From: an uncultured Bacilli bacterium
GTDB lineage: Bacteria > Bacillota_I > Bacilli_A > RF39 > UBA660
Direction: 5' to 3'
DNA: 64,000 bases
Assembly: GCA_934167665.1 (NCBI GenBank)
Contig: CAKPLN010000002.1
Span: 62,001 to 126,000, forward strand
Numbering within the stretch: the stretch's first letter is position 1; every line of letters begins with the position of its first letter. A program made the translations under genes and the position numbers. Positions 38,152 through 46,048 of the stretch are shown here, piece after piece. Below the pieces are notes generated by a model. That model had not been told where the DNA came from and did not search any database. It saw only the letters and a program-made list of their open reading frames with translations.

Positions 38152-38243
38152 ATAATCACTCTCTTCTTTAGTTTAATTTTATTTAAATATTTTATACACT
38201 ATAAGAATAGCATAGTTTTATTTATAAAACAATTTAATTCTTT

Positions 38244-38273
38244 TTGAATAATATTTTATTAACTGCATATATT
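38244..38273 (+). promoter_or_regulatory. Promoter for the candidate small RNA
   Basis: TTGAAT (38244-38249), an 18-base spacer and TATATT (38268-38273), with the predicted start at about 38280. Confidence 0.55.
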
Positions 38274-38279
38274 ATTAGT

Positions 38280-38373
38280 GAGGAAGGTTCACTGTATAAT
38301 GTGAAGATCCTCTGTAAATAGATTTTGAACCTTAAAAGGTTCGACCGAGTATTAAGTAAATACTCGGTTTTTT
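38280..38373 (+). ncRNA. Candidate orphan small RNA with three hairpins
   Basis: A 94-base plus-strand stretch between prfB and the L,D-transpeptidase gene, with promoter and terminator but no open reading frame. Hairpin 1 is GAGGA/TCCTC (38280-38284, 38308-38312) enclosing TTCAC/GTGAA. Hairpin 2 is the palindrome GAACCTTAAAAGGTTC (38327-38342). Hairpin 3 is CCGAGTATT/AATACTCGG (38345-38353, 38359-38367) followed by six T. No plus-strand gene lies downstream, so it is not an upstream leader. It does not match SRP RNA, 6S RNA or tmRNA as far as I can see. Confidence 0.5.
38345..38373 (+). terminator. Terminator of the candidate small RNA
   Basis: A nine-base stem with a five-base loop, then TTTTTT on the plus strand. 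The minus strand has no T run, which fixes the direction. Confidence 0.85.
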
Positions 38374-38425
38374 GATTAAAAAAAAGGCACTTATGGTACC
38401 TTTATCTTATATAGCTTACAATTAC

Positions 38426-39832
38426 TTATTTATGTACTATTACTGTATCACCTATAGATGTTGAGTCATATACTTTTTTCATTATTTTTGGTGGAGTATT
38501 AGTACAACCATGACTACCATATAATTTATAATCTACTTCTTTTCCAAATACATAGCGCCATGGGGCGTCATGAATACCTTCTTCCCAGTCATTATATTCA
38601 ATCCAAAAATCAACTTGTATTGGACCATAATCGTCTCCTGCTAAATAAACTTTTTGAGACATTTTTGTTACTTGTCCAAGGCAAATATTAGTCTCATGAT
38701 TTTCTTTTCCTGTAGTTACTGGAGTTGTATAATATAGTTTAGAATTGCAATATAACCACAATCGTTGTTCACTTAAATCTGTTATTTTAAAGTTACCTCT
38801 TAATGGTGTGGTATCTTCCTTATTTATAAAACCAAAATTGTAGTCATTCGTCATAGCAAAATACCAGTCATCATATTCACTTATTACTCTAAGTGTTTCG
38901 TATTTTTCGAGTTGGCTTATTTCTTTACTATCTTCTGTCATACCACTTTTTAGTGAGTGATCATTATTTAAATATATCACCATTTGTGGAGTAACACTTG
39001 TTAAGCCAAGATCGGGGTATTGATTTTTAGCTCGTTCTGTTAGAGATTCTATATAGTTACCATAAACATAACCTAGTTGACAATTGCTTTTTACTAGATA
39101 CCATCCGTTGTCCAGTTTTGCTACTAATTCTAATTCTTCACCCTCGACAAATGTATCTATACTTTTTTCTTGGGTTGATGGTGTAGGTCTAAAATTTAAA
39201 TCTTTAGTTGTTGTGATTGCTATGTCACTTTGTTTTTCGTATTGATAATCACTGGAAATTGTATCAGTAGAATACGCTAAATAGTCACTACAAATATAAC
39301 CAATAGTATCATTATATTTTACTAAATCCCAGTTGCCATAAGAAAATATTTTTTCAACAGTGTCTGTTACTCGCAAATTAGAAATAATTTTAAAATCTGT
39401 GCCACATCCTGCTCGCATATTAACTACGGTTGTAGGATGTCCAATTAATAAAGTATTAGTAGTTTCTTGTTCTGTTTCCATTTTTGGAATTGAAGATTCA
39501 GTAACAGTTGATTGTGTATTGGAATCACTCTCTTCTGTGGATAAAGTCTCATTATCTATTTTTAGGGATTCAGGAGTGGTTGTTTTAGTACTATTTTCTT
39601 CTGGAGCTGTTAGGTCACTATCTATAGCTATTGTAGAAAAAACTAAATTCTCTGTTGCTGATAGTTCAGTTTGATTAGCACTATTATTTTCTTGGCTAGA
39701 TAGCATTGATGTAGATAACATGTTTTGTTCTTTATTTGTCTTAACTAAAGAATATGATTTATAACCAGCAGATAAAAACATTGTAAAAGCTAGTATCTCT
39801 GCTGTTAGTTGTACTTTTCCCTTTTTTTTCAT
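38426..39832 (-). CDS. L,D-transpeptidase (YkuD) with SH3b repeats
   Basis: A 468-residue wall enzyme. After a hydrophobic anchor or signal (about 7-27) comes a Ser/Thr-rich linker (30-135), then three bacterial SH3-like modules (about 140-190, 205-250, 275-325) and a C-terminal YkuD domain. The catalytic set is visible: His in EEGIHDAPWR and SHGCTNTP with the nucleophilic Cys. It forms 3-3 cross-links or attaches proteins to peptidoglycan. I start at ATG 39832 behind GAGGTG. It is the first gene of the block separating prfB from secA. Confidence 0.92.
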   Translation of the reverse strand: MKKKGKVQLTAEILAFTMFLSAGYKSYSLVKTNKEQNMLSTSMLSSQENNSANQTELSATENLVFSTIAIDSDLTAPEENSTKTTTPESLKIDNETLSTEESDSNTQSTVTESSIPKMETEQETTNTLLIGHPTTVVNMRAGCGTDFKIISNLRVTDTVEKIFSYGNWDLVKYNDTIGYICSDYLAYSTDTISSDYQYEKQSDIAITTTKDLNFRPTPSTQEKSIDTFVEGEELELVAKLDNGWYLVKSNCQLGYVYGNYIESLTERAKNQYPDLGLTSVTPQMVIYLNNDHSLKSGMTEDSKEISQLEKYETLRVISEYDDWYFAMTNDYNFGFINKEDTTPLRGNFKITDLSEQRLWLYCNSKLYYTTPVTTGKENHETNICLGQVTKMSQKVYLAGDDYGPIQVDFWIEYNDWEEGIHDAPWRYVFGKEVDYKLYGSHGCTNTPPKIMKKVYDSTSIGDTVIVHK

Positions 39833-39925
39833 TTTGCACCTCAAGTAATTATGATATATTAAACTATTATTATAAGTATGTCAATTATATATTTGTGATA
39901 TTATATTAGATTTTTATGTAATTTT

Positions 39926-39960
39926 AAAAGCTAGGTCATTTTATTATAAACCTAGCTTTT
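39926..39960. terminator. Bidirectional terminator downstream of the dcd-like genes
   Basis: An 11-base stem, AAAAGCTAGGT (39926-39936) with ACCTAGCTTTT (39950-39960), T-rich at both ends. Confidence 0.85.
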
Positions 39961-39977
39961 TATTGGTATTATATTTA

Positions 39978-41021
39978 TTACTTCTTAATGTATACTTTAG
40001 GAGACTCAGTTTCTTCTTTCGATGTATATGTTTCTTGATGTTCTTCTGTTGTTAGATAGTATATTTGGCAGCACTTCATATCTTTTACAACTGATGTTGG
40101 TTTTACGGTTCTAATAGCCATGTGCCAATTCCCTTTATATCCAATAGATCCCATACCGGCAGAACAATTAACATGAAGACCATTTCTTCCTAAAGAACTT
40201 CTACCACTTATCATAGGCACTAAGTTATTAGTTTCAGTCCATTCGTTTGTTAGGCCAAGGTATATTTCATCAGGATATAATAAAAGTCCATCATCGGGTA
40301 TGTCTATGTATTCAATAGGATTTTCACCTTTCATATCTAGTACTGGTTCAGAATAAGCTCCTATTGTTTTATTTAGAGTTAAGTTTACTGAATTAGGATT
40401 TACTAGTATTTTATCTTGAGGAGTAATAACTATGTCAGGATTTTCTTGATTCATTCTTTTAATTATTTCTGATCCACTAAGCATGCCAGATTTATAAATA
40501 CCACGAGTCATGCCATTAGATATAGTTGTTACTGAAGAAGATTCTTTTAAACTTGGAAAGAAGGTTAAATTAGCGATTCTTTCATCTGGATAGATTATAG
40601 TTGGTTTAGTGGCAACTATACTTAAAAATAGGTAATCATCAAAAGCATCATTTTTATAACCACTAGTAAGTTCAACACTAACACCAAGTAGTGATAGAGA
40701 ATTTTTACCATTCATAACAGGTGTAAAACCATGAGTTTTTACTCTCTCTATTGTCTTAGCTAAATATACTTTATGTGGTTGTAATAAAACACCAGTTTCT
40801 GGTATGTAGATTCTTCTTAAATTTTTTGGTTTATCAAATAAAACTTCATTTAAATAGTCATGGCTTTTTCTTGAATCAATAATATCATAATCAAAAGCGT
40901 ACATAGTGTTGCCAATTCTTAAATCACAGCTGTTTGGTTTATCTAGGGCATTAGGTGCTAGATTTTCAATAGTAATATTGCCAAGATCTATTTGTCTTTT
41001 TATTTCTTTACTGGTTAACAT
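39978..41021 (-). CDS. Tandem two-domain dCTP deaminase/dUTPase-fold protein
   Basis: A 347-residue protein made of two copies of the dCTP deaminase/dUTPase fold (about 1-175 and 190-345). Both begin with the LA-PNSCDLRIG or VNPNSVNLTLN pattern. The second copy keeps the catalytic loop SGRSSLGRNGLHV, but the Glu of the usual VLEFY is replaced (WHMAIRT). The first copy has NGKNSLSLLG and also lacks that Glu (YLFLSIV). Dcd enzymes act as trimers with shared active sites. The start overlaps the stop of the upstream dcd-like gene (TAATG), so the proteins are probably made together. Confidence 0.85.
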   Translation of the reverse strand: MLTSKEIKRQIDLGNITIENLAPNALDKPNSCDLRIGNTMYAFDYDIIDSRKSHDYLNEVLFDKPKNLRRIYIPETGVLLQPHKVYLAKTIERVKTHGFTPVMNGKNSLSLLGVSVELTSGYKNDAFDDYLFLSIVATKPTIIYPDERIANLTFFPSLKESSSVTTISNGMTRGIYKSGMLSGSEIIKRMNQENPDIVITPQDKILVNPNSVNLTLNKTIGAYSEPVLDMKGENPIEYIDIPDDGLLLYPDEIYLGLTNEWTETNNLVPMISGRSSLGRNGLHVNCSAGMGSIGYKGNWHMAIRTVKPTSVVKDMKCCQIYYLTTEEHQETYTSKEETESPKVYIKK

Positions 41022-41560
41022 TATTTCACCTTCACTTTTTGATATTCTTGGTGCAATCTAGAGGCAGTTGGTTCTACTTGCTCAAAATACTTACCACGAT
41101 ACTTAATATCATCATCACCAATTAATGGATAATAATAGATTCTTCCTATTGGCATTCTTGGATAAACCCTTGTTGGATTTGTACATACTATTTCTAGTGT
41201 CCAGGTACCTTCAAATCCATTGTCACCAAAACCAGCGGTTACGTGTATTTCCATTCCAATAGCTGCTAACTCCTCAGTACCAGCCAAAAATGGTACAAAT
41301 CCATATATTTTAGTATATTCTTGAGTTCTACCTATATATAATTCATTTGGTTTTAAGATTAATCCTTCTTCTGGTATAGGTAATTCTTTAGTTTTTGTTG
41401 GTGACGTGATGCTTAAAAATGGTGCATCATAAACTTTTACACTGTCACCTAAAGTAACGTCTATATAATTGTGAGTTAGTTCTAGATTGGACTCATACTC
41501 ATTATCAACAGAGATACTTTTTCTTGATAGTTCTTCTTCTATGCAATTCTTACTTAACAT
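41021..41560 (-). CDS. Single-domain dCTP deaminase/dUTPase-fold protein
   Basis: A 179-residue protein of the dCTP deaminase/dUTPase fold. The family pattern NYIDVTLGDSVKVYD is at the N terminus, and IHVTAGFGDNGFEGTWTLEI carries the Glu expected at the catalytic position. The catalytic loop, however, is changed from GRSSLAR to GTEELAA, so Ser and Arg are missing. Its partner gene has the opposite pattern. A heteromeric enzyme with divided catalytic residues is the natural inference. About 135 bases separate it from the upstream ABC exporter gene. Confidence 0.85.
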   Translation of the reverse strand: MLSKNCIEEELSRKSISVDNEYESNLELTHNYIDVTLGDSVKVYDAPFLSITSPTKTKELPIPEEGLILKPNELYIGRTQEYTKIYGFVPFLAGTEELAAIGMEIHVTAGFGDNGFEGTWTLEIVCTNPTRVYPRMPIGRIYYYPLIGDDDIKYRGKYFEQVEPTASRLHQEYQKVKVK

Positions 41561-41696
41561 CGTTTTTCCCCCTAAACTATTGATAAATTTTGTCGGTACC
41601 TGAGATTATAACATATATTTTTTTTGATTTAAAGCCTTAGTTATAACAATTATTTAATAGGTAAAGTCTTATTCTTCTTAATATTGAATTTTGTAA

Positions 41697-43481
41697 TTAA
41701 ATATTTTGACCATCCTCAGTTGTCTCTTTTTCATATAATTTTTTGTATGTTTTGCTGGTCTTTAATAGAGTTTTATGATTTCCAGTAGCTTCTACTATAC
41801 CATCATTAATAACAAATATTTCGTCAGCATTTACAACAGTTGATAGACGATGAGCTATGATTAAAATTGTATATTCTCCTTTTAAGTTGCTGATGGCCTC
41901 TTGAATTTTTGTCTGCGTTTCATTGTCCAGTGCACTTGTTGCCTCATCAAATAGTAATATTTCTGTTTTTAATAATAGAGCTCTAGCAATAGCTAATCTC
42001 TGTTTTTGACCACCGGATAAAGTTACCCCACCTTCTCCAACAATGGTGTCATACTTATTTGGTAAGCATTCAATAAACTCATCTAAGCAAGCTAGACGGC
42101 AGGCCTCTTTAATTTCATCTTCCGTGGCACTTTCTTTTATTACTTTTAAATTATCCATAATGCTCATGTTGAAAATGTAAGCATTTTGACTTATTACTGA
42201 TAGATTTCCACGTATGCTTGTTTTATCTAGAATATTAATATCAACGCCATCAAAAGTAATAGTTCCTTTGTCAGGTCGCTCTAGGGCACTTATTAAATTA
42301 AAAATTGTAGTTTTTCCAGATCCAGAAGGTCCTACAAAACCAATTATTTCATTAGCTTTTATTTTGAAATTCATATTTTTTAGAACGGGTAAATTTTCAT
42401 CATATTCAAAGCAAACATCTTTAAACTCAATATTTCCTTCAAATTTTTTTAATTTTTTCTTTCCAAAAATTTCTTTATTAAATTCATTTTCTTCTAAGAT
42501 ACCAAATATACGATTAGCTGCTAAATTAAATTGCTTTAATATTTCAAATACTTGTTCTATCCAATCAGCAGTTGATTTAATCCTACTGTGGTAGTTATAA
42601 ACTATTAGTACTTGTTCTATAGATAGCATACTAGCGGTTAATAATAGATAGACTAAAATACTTATAATTAAGTCACAGATATCTCTTATAGAACCACCCA
42701 TTAATCTAAGGGATGCCCTAGTACGTTGATACTTATAAGATACTTTGTTAGTGTCTTCTAAATAGGTATTGGCTTTACTTAAAAATGATTCTTCGGCATC
42801 TAATATTTTTATATCCTTAGCGCCTCTTATTATTTCAGAAACAAAGCCCCCAGTTTTTTCTCTACTTTTTTTCCACTCTTTTCTGTTCTTATAATTTATG
42901 TTACTAGCATATTTGTTATAAAAAATTATAACAATAATTAAAAGGACGTAAGCAATACCTAGGTAAATATTGATAAAGAAAATACTTGCTAAGACACTTA
43001 TACTACCAGCAATACTAGTTATATAATCAATTAAGGAAGCAAATATATCGGTTAAGTTGTCTGTATCATTATTAACTCTCTCAATAAAAACACCTGTAGA
43101 ATTGGTATTTAAATCTTTCTGTGTTATTTTTAAGGTTTCTCTTATTAATTCTACTTGTAAATTTCTTCTTACATCATAATAAAACTTATTGTACGAATAA
43201 TTAGAAAAATATCTTACTAAATTACTTAGTATTTCTATAATAAATGTTAGTATAATAACACCTAATAATTTTTCAAATACTCCACTAGTTAATATAACTA
43301 ATCTTTTAGCAATAACGATAGGTATAGCTACCGAAATAATGGTCATAGCTATATTACTAATAAAGAATAAGAATAAATACTTTTTATCGCTCTTAGCATA
43401 CTTATAAGTTGATTTTAAATTTTTTAAGACACTTCTGTTAGGCGTTTTTGATTGTTTTTTTTCTTCTTTTACTTCTTTCAT
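41697..43481 (-). CDS. ABCB-type exporter, single-gene (homodimeric)
   Basis: A 594-residue exporter with six membrane helices (about 38-330) and an ATPase domain: Walker A VGPSGSGKTTI, signature TLSGGQKQRLAIARA, Walker B ILLFDEATSALDNET and switch His in IIAHRLS. The catalytic Glu is present, so a homodimer can hydrolyse at both sites. No peptidase C39 domain is fused, so it is not a classical bacteriocin exporter. An extended -10 promoter precedes it. Its cargo is unknown. Confidence 0.9.
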   Translation of the reverse strand: MKEVKEEKKQSKTPNRSVLKNLKSTYKYAKSDKKYLFLFFISNIAMTIISVAIPIVIAKRLVILTSGVFEKLLGVIILTFIIEILSNLVRYFSNYSYNKFYYDVRRNLQVELIRETLKITQKDLNTNSTGVFIERVNNDTDNLTDIFASLIDYITSIAGSISVLASIFFINIYLGIAYVLLIIVIIFYNKYASNINYKNRKEWKKSREKTGGFVSEIIRGAKDIKILDAEESFLSKANTYLEDTNKVSYKYQRTRASLRLMGGSIRDICDLIISILVYLLLTASMLSIEQVLIVYNYHSRIKSTADWIEQVFEILKQFNLAANRIFGILEENEFNKEIFGKKKLKKFEGNIEFKDVCFEYDENLPVLKNMNFKIKANEIIGFVGPSGSGKTTIFNLISALERPDKGTITFDGVDINILDKTSIRGNLSVISQNAYIFNMSIMDNLKVIKESATEDEIKEACRLACLDEFIECLPNKYDTIVGEGGVTLSGGQKQRLAIARALLLKTEILLFDEATSALDNETQTKIQEAISNLKGEYTILIIAHRLSTVVNADEIFVINDGIVEATGNHKTLLKTSKTYKKLYEKETTEDGQNI

Positions 43482-43509
43482 ATATATTACCTCTCACTTA
43501 AACATGTTA

Positions 43510-43518
43510 ATTATAACA
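43510..43518 (-). promoter_or_regulatory. Extended -10 promoter of the ABC exporter gene
   Basis: Minus-strand TGTTATAAT, with TATAAT at 43510-43515, 29 bases upstream of the ATG. Confidence 0.55.
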
Positions 43519-43559
43519 CACCATGTATATTTATACTAATTTTTATTGATAGAGTAAAA

Positions 43560-43578
43560 GACAAATTTTTAATTTGTC
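43560..43578 (-). terminator. Short terminator upstream of the ABC exporter gene
   Basis: GACAAAT/ATTTGTC stem followed by TTTT on the minus strand. It insulates the exporter from the mobile DNA upstream. The remainder of 43579-43890 has no gene I can support; a 32-codon minus-strand reading there is too short to trust. Confidence 0.6.
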
Positions 43579-44024
43579 ATCTTGGACGTTGTTGATCAAA
43601 ATTACTACTTCATAGATAAAGTGCACTTTATTATCCATAGGATTAAATTTAGGGAGTTCCTACCGTATTTATTCTACTATTTCTTATTTATCTTGTTAGT
43701 TTTCTCTGTGCTTTTTTAATCTCTTCTATTTCTTTTTAAATATTCTTCATTTTTATACATAACCTCAAACACCTTACTCTGCATTTTTTAATATAAATAC
43801 TTTATTACGTTTCATAATGTATCTACCTACATTAATAATATGGACTAGTATAAAAGAAAACGGATTCTTTCAAATTAAAAGATGTCAACAAATATAGGAT
43901 ATATAATTTTTAGTGTGTGTAGAGGGTTTAACTCTATATGCACTTTTTTCATAATAAAAAGACATATAAACTTAAACCTTGATACAATATAAGTGCTCAA
44001 ACCAAATCGAAAGAAGGTATTTAT

Positions 44025-44456
44025 ATGTCTATTCAAAATTATATTGCAGATATGCTAGAACTTAAAGATAATAATGTGATTTTTAAGGAATCACTTATAA
44101 AATACTTTTTTTACTATGATTACAAAGCCAGAAGTCGTGTTAAATTTATTATTATTGATATGTATTCTCCTTACGTTTCTTTAATTAAAAAAATGTTTCC
44201 AAACGCCAATATTATTATTGATAAATTTCATCTTACTCAGTTAATTTCCAGAGTACTTAATAAAACAAGTATTGCTATTATGAAAAAACACAAACAACAC
44301 CACAGAAAATTTAAAAGATATTGGAAATTAATTCTAAAATCGCGTGATGAATTGGATTCATCAAAGTGGAACAAATTTGCTTGTTTTAAACAACTTATGA
44401 CTACAACTAACGTCGTTGATTTTTTAATTAATTTAGACGGTGAATTTAAAGAATAG
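44025..44456 (+). pseudogene. Internally deleted ISL3-family transposase
   Basis: A 143-residue remnant. The first 22 residues match the usual ISL3 transposase start, after which the zinc-finger and helix-turn-helix region is missing and the sequence continues directly into the DDE core: FIIIDMYSPYVSLIKKMFPNANIIID and KFHLTQL, with two acidic residues visible. The stop then cuts off the C-terminal part containing the last catalytic residue. A full transposase is about 400 residues or more. It has an intact AAGAAGG site and start codon, so it may still be translated, but it cannot be active. Confidence 0.8.
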
Positions 44457-44524
44457 CATTTGGTTTTAGATCATTCAGAAGATTTAAAACCAGAATAATG
44501 ATATGCAAAGGTTTAATTAAAATC

Positions 44525-44558
44525 AAAAAAATAGCCAATGCATAATTGCATTGACTAT
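44525..44558 (-). terminator. Terminator of the RhuM gene, lying inside the insertion element
   Basis: A 12-base stem with one G-U pair (44531-44542 and 44547-44558) followed on the minus strand by TTTTTTT. Confidence 0.75.
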
Positions 44559-44620
44559 ATAAATAATTATCGCTTTTTTGTGTCTACACACACTATTTGA
44601 CAATTATCCTATGATACACT

Positions 44621-45631
44621 CTATTCACTCTTTGCTTTATCATCAATTTTATTACTTATTGCTTTTAAAGTTTCTAAATACTCTCTTTCCACCGGACTTA
44701 TTGTTTTTACTTGGTATTTCTTATATTCATCTTTGACTTTTTCGATTGCTTTATTATGACTAATTGCACCTGCACCAATAAGTAGCTTTTCTCCAGTACT
44801 AGAAAGGATTGTATCCAGTTGCTTAATATAATCATCCATATGCATTGGATTATGTCTAATTGCTTGTATTTCAGCAAAATCAAAATATCCAGATACTAAA
44901 TTATTTAAAATTTTTAATTCTTCTTCTGTTAAATAATTTTTAGCAATTATAACATCACTCATTACTGGCAAATCACCTTTAAAAGTAGTTAATCCCATAA
45001 AAGGTTTATCAGAATTTGCTCTTTCATATATTACTTCAGGTGCTGTATGTCCGTGGGCAGCAAAGTGAAGTTTATTTTGCACAATTTTAAAAAATTCAAT
45101 TGATTTGCTATCTTTAGGATTATAATCTACAGCAGTTGCATACAAATCAAGGACTTGCCTATATAATACTTTTTCTGATGACCTAATATCCTTAATTCTA
45201 GCAAGTAATTCTTTCCAATAATTACCTCCACCATTACCTTTAAGTCTTTCATCGTCCATAGTGAAACCTTTAATCATATATTCTTTTAATCTTTCAGTCG
45301 CCCATCTTCTAAAATTAGTAGCAACTTTCGATTTGATTCTATATCCTAAAGATAAAATCATATCTAAATTGTAATATTTAACTTTTCTTTCAACTTTTCG
45401 ATTTCCTTCTTTTTGAACTGTCAAGAATTCCTTGACAGTTGAATTTATGTCTAATTCTTCTTCATCAAAGATATTTTTAATATGCAAACTTATATTTTGT
45501 TTAGTCGTATCATATAAGTCAGCCATCTGTTGTTGTGATAACCATACTGTTTCATCTTCAAGTTTTACATCTATTTTTGTCGTTCCATCATCAGTTTGAT
45601 AAATTACAATGTTATTGTTGTTTTCTTCCAT
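44621..45631 (-). CDS. RhuM-family protein (Virulence_RhuM)
   Basis: A 336-residue protein of the RhuM family, often found in islands and prophages and of unproven function. The N-terminal VWLSQQQMADLYDTTKQNIS segment looks like a DNA-binding helix-turn-helix, followed by FLTVQKEGNRKVERKVKYYNLDMILSLGYRI and TNFRRWATERLKEYMIKGF, which are family hallmarks. The C-terminal half has HFAAHGHTAPEVIYERA, reminiscent of Fic/Doc-like proteins. It stops eight bases outside the insertion element and is preceded by a palindrome. It is most likely acquired with the neighbouring mobile DNA. Confidence 0.88.
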   Translation of the reverse strand: MEENNNNIVIYQTDDGTTKIDVKLEDETVWLSQQQMADLYDTTKQNISLHIKNIFDEEELDINSTVKEFLTVQKEGNRKVERKVKYYNLDMILSLGYRIKSKVATNFRRWATERLKEYMIKGFTMDDERLKGNGGGNYWKELLARIKDIRSSEKVLYRQVLDLYATAVDYNPKDSKSIEFFKIVQNKLHFAAHGHTAPEVIYERANSDKPFMGLTTFKGDLPVMSDVIIAKNYLTEEELKILNNLVSGYFDFAEIQAIRHNPMHMDDYIKQLDTILSSTGEKLLIGAGAISHNKAIEKVKDEYKKYQVKTISPVEREYLETLKAISNKIDDKAKSE

Positions 45632-45660
45632 TGTTATACCTCCGTTTCTATTAGACTTTA

Positions 45661-45697
45661 AAAGGTGTCAACAAATATAATTATTGTTCACACCTTT
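45661..45697. repeat. Near-perfect palindrome upstream of the RhuM gene
   Basis: Arms of 14 bases (45661-45674 and 45684-45697) match at 13 positions around a nine-base centre. Half of it, TGTCAACAAATATA, is repeated at 43883-43896 at the far edge of the insertion element. It could be an operator or a recombination remnant. Confidence 0.6.
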
Positions 45698-45790
45698 ATT
45701 TTACTACACATTTTTAATATTTTGTGGACAAGTTATAAAACTCGAACCAATTTATAATTTTTATAATTATTAGGTTTCCGTTATTTTATA

Positions 45791-45846
45791 CTACTTTCCA
45801 CAACAGTTTTTGTACTTTTTGCCACTTCCACATGCTCATGCTCTTT
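45791..45846 (-). pseudogene. SEC-C zinc-motif remnant
   Basis: The minus strand reads ACGSGKKYKNCCGK and a TAG stop, the C-terminal SEC-C motif of SecA-type proteins. The first cysteine codon is TGA, and upstream the frame is an Asn-rich linker without a start. It matches the functional secA tail at only about 75 percent of bases over 48, with mostly synonymous changes, so it is not a recent copy of it. Confidence 0.65.
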
Positions 45847-45850
45847 TAGT

Positions 45851-45960
45851 ATATATAGTATTATTGTTACTATCGTTATTATTGTTATTTGAAAGCAAAA
45901 GTGGTTTGGTAACATTTGGTACATATAGTATTTATGTTACTATTGTTACTATGGTTATTT
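45851..45960. repeat. Imperfect 70-base-offset tandem repeat
   Basis: A 40-base stretch at 45851-45890 recurs at 45921-45960 with about 34 matches. It lies in the 417-base gap between the RhuM and ABC-F genes and has no coding sense that I can support. Confidence 0.5.
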
Positions 45961-45962
45961 CA

Positions 45963-45988
45963 TTTTTTGGAAACAAAATGGAAACATT
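45963..45988 (+). repeat. 26-base direct repeat, copy 1 (3' side of ABC-F gene)
   Basis: Perfectly identical to 47982-48007; the core is TTGGAAACAAAATGGAAACA. The two copies enclose the ABC-F gene with its leader. Confidence 0.85.
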
Positions 45989-46048
45989 GTTTTCATTCGT
46001 TTACTGAAATAATTTTATCATCTATTTAATAGTATTACAATAATATTT

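Larger units (their letters stand above)
43894..44612. mobile_element. Miniature derivative of an ISL3-type insertion sequence
   Basis: About 719 bases bounded by imperfect inverted repeats of about 30 bases (43894-43923 and 44583-44612): the inner 13 bases TAGTGTGTGTAGA are perfect, the outer eight ATAGGATA are perfect, and the nine between differ. The element carries only a shortened transposase gene, so it cannot move alone. No clear target duplication is seen. Confidence 0.6.

Noticed and set aside
43579..43890. Short minus-strand reading (32 codons) upstream of the ABC exporter
   Set aside because: No family resemblance, and it ends in a terminator stem; too short to support.
45831..45834. 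Selenocysteine or reassigned TGA at the SEC-C cysteine
   Set aside because: Other genes in the window use TGA as stop or avoid it, and there is no SECIS-like hairpin or intact upstream frame; a point mutation in a relic is simpler.
45810..46007. Plus-strand 65-codon hydrophobic reading
   Set aside because: It lies over the SEC-C remnant and low-complexity tandem repeats and has no ribosome binding site.
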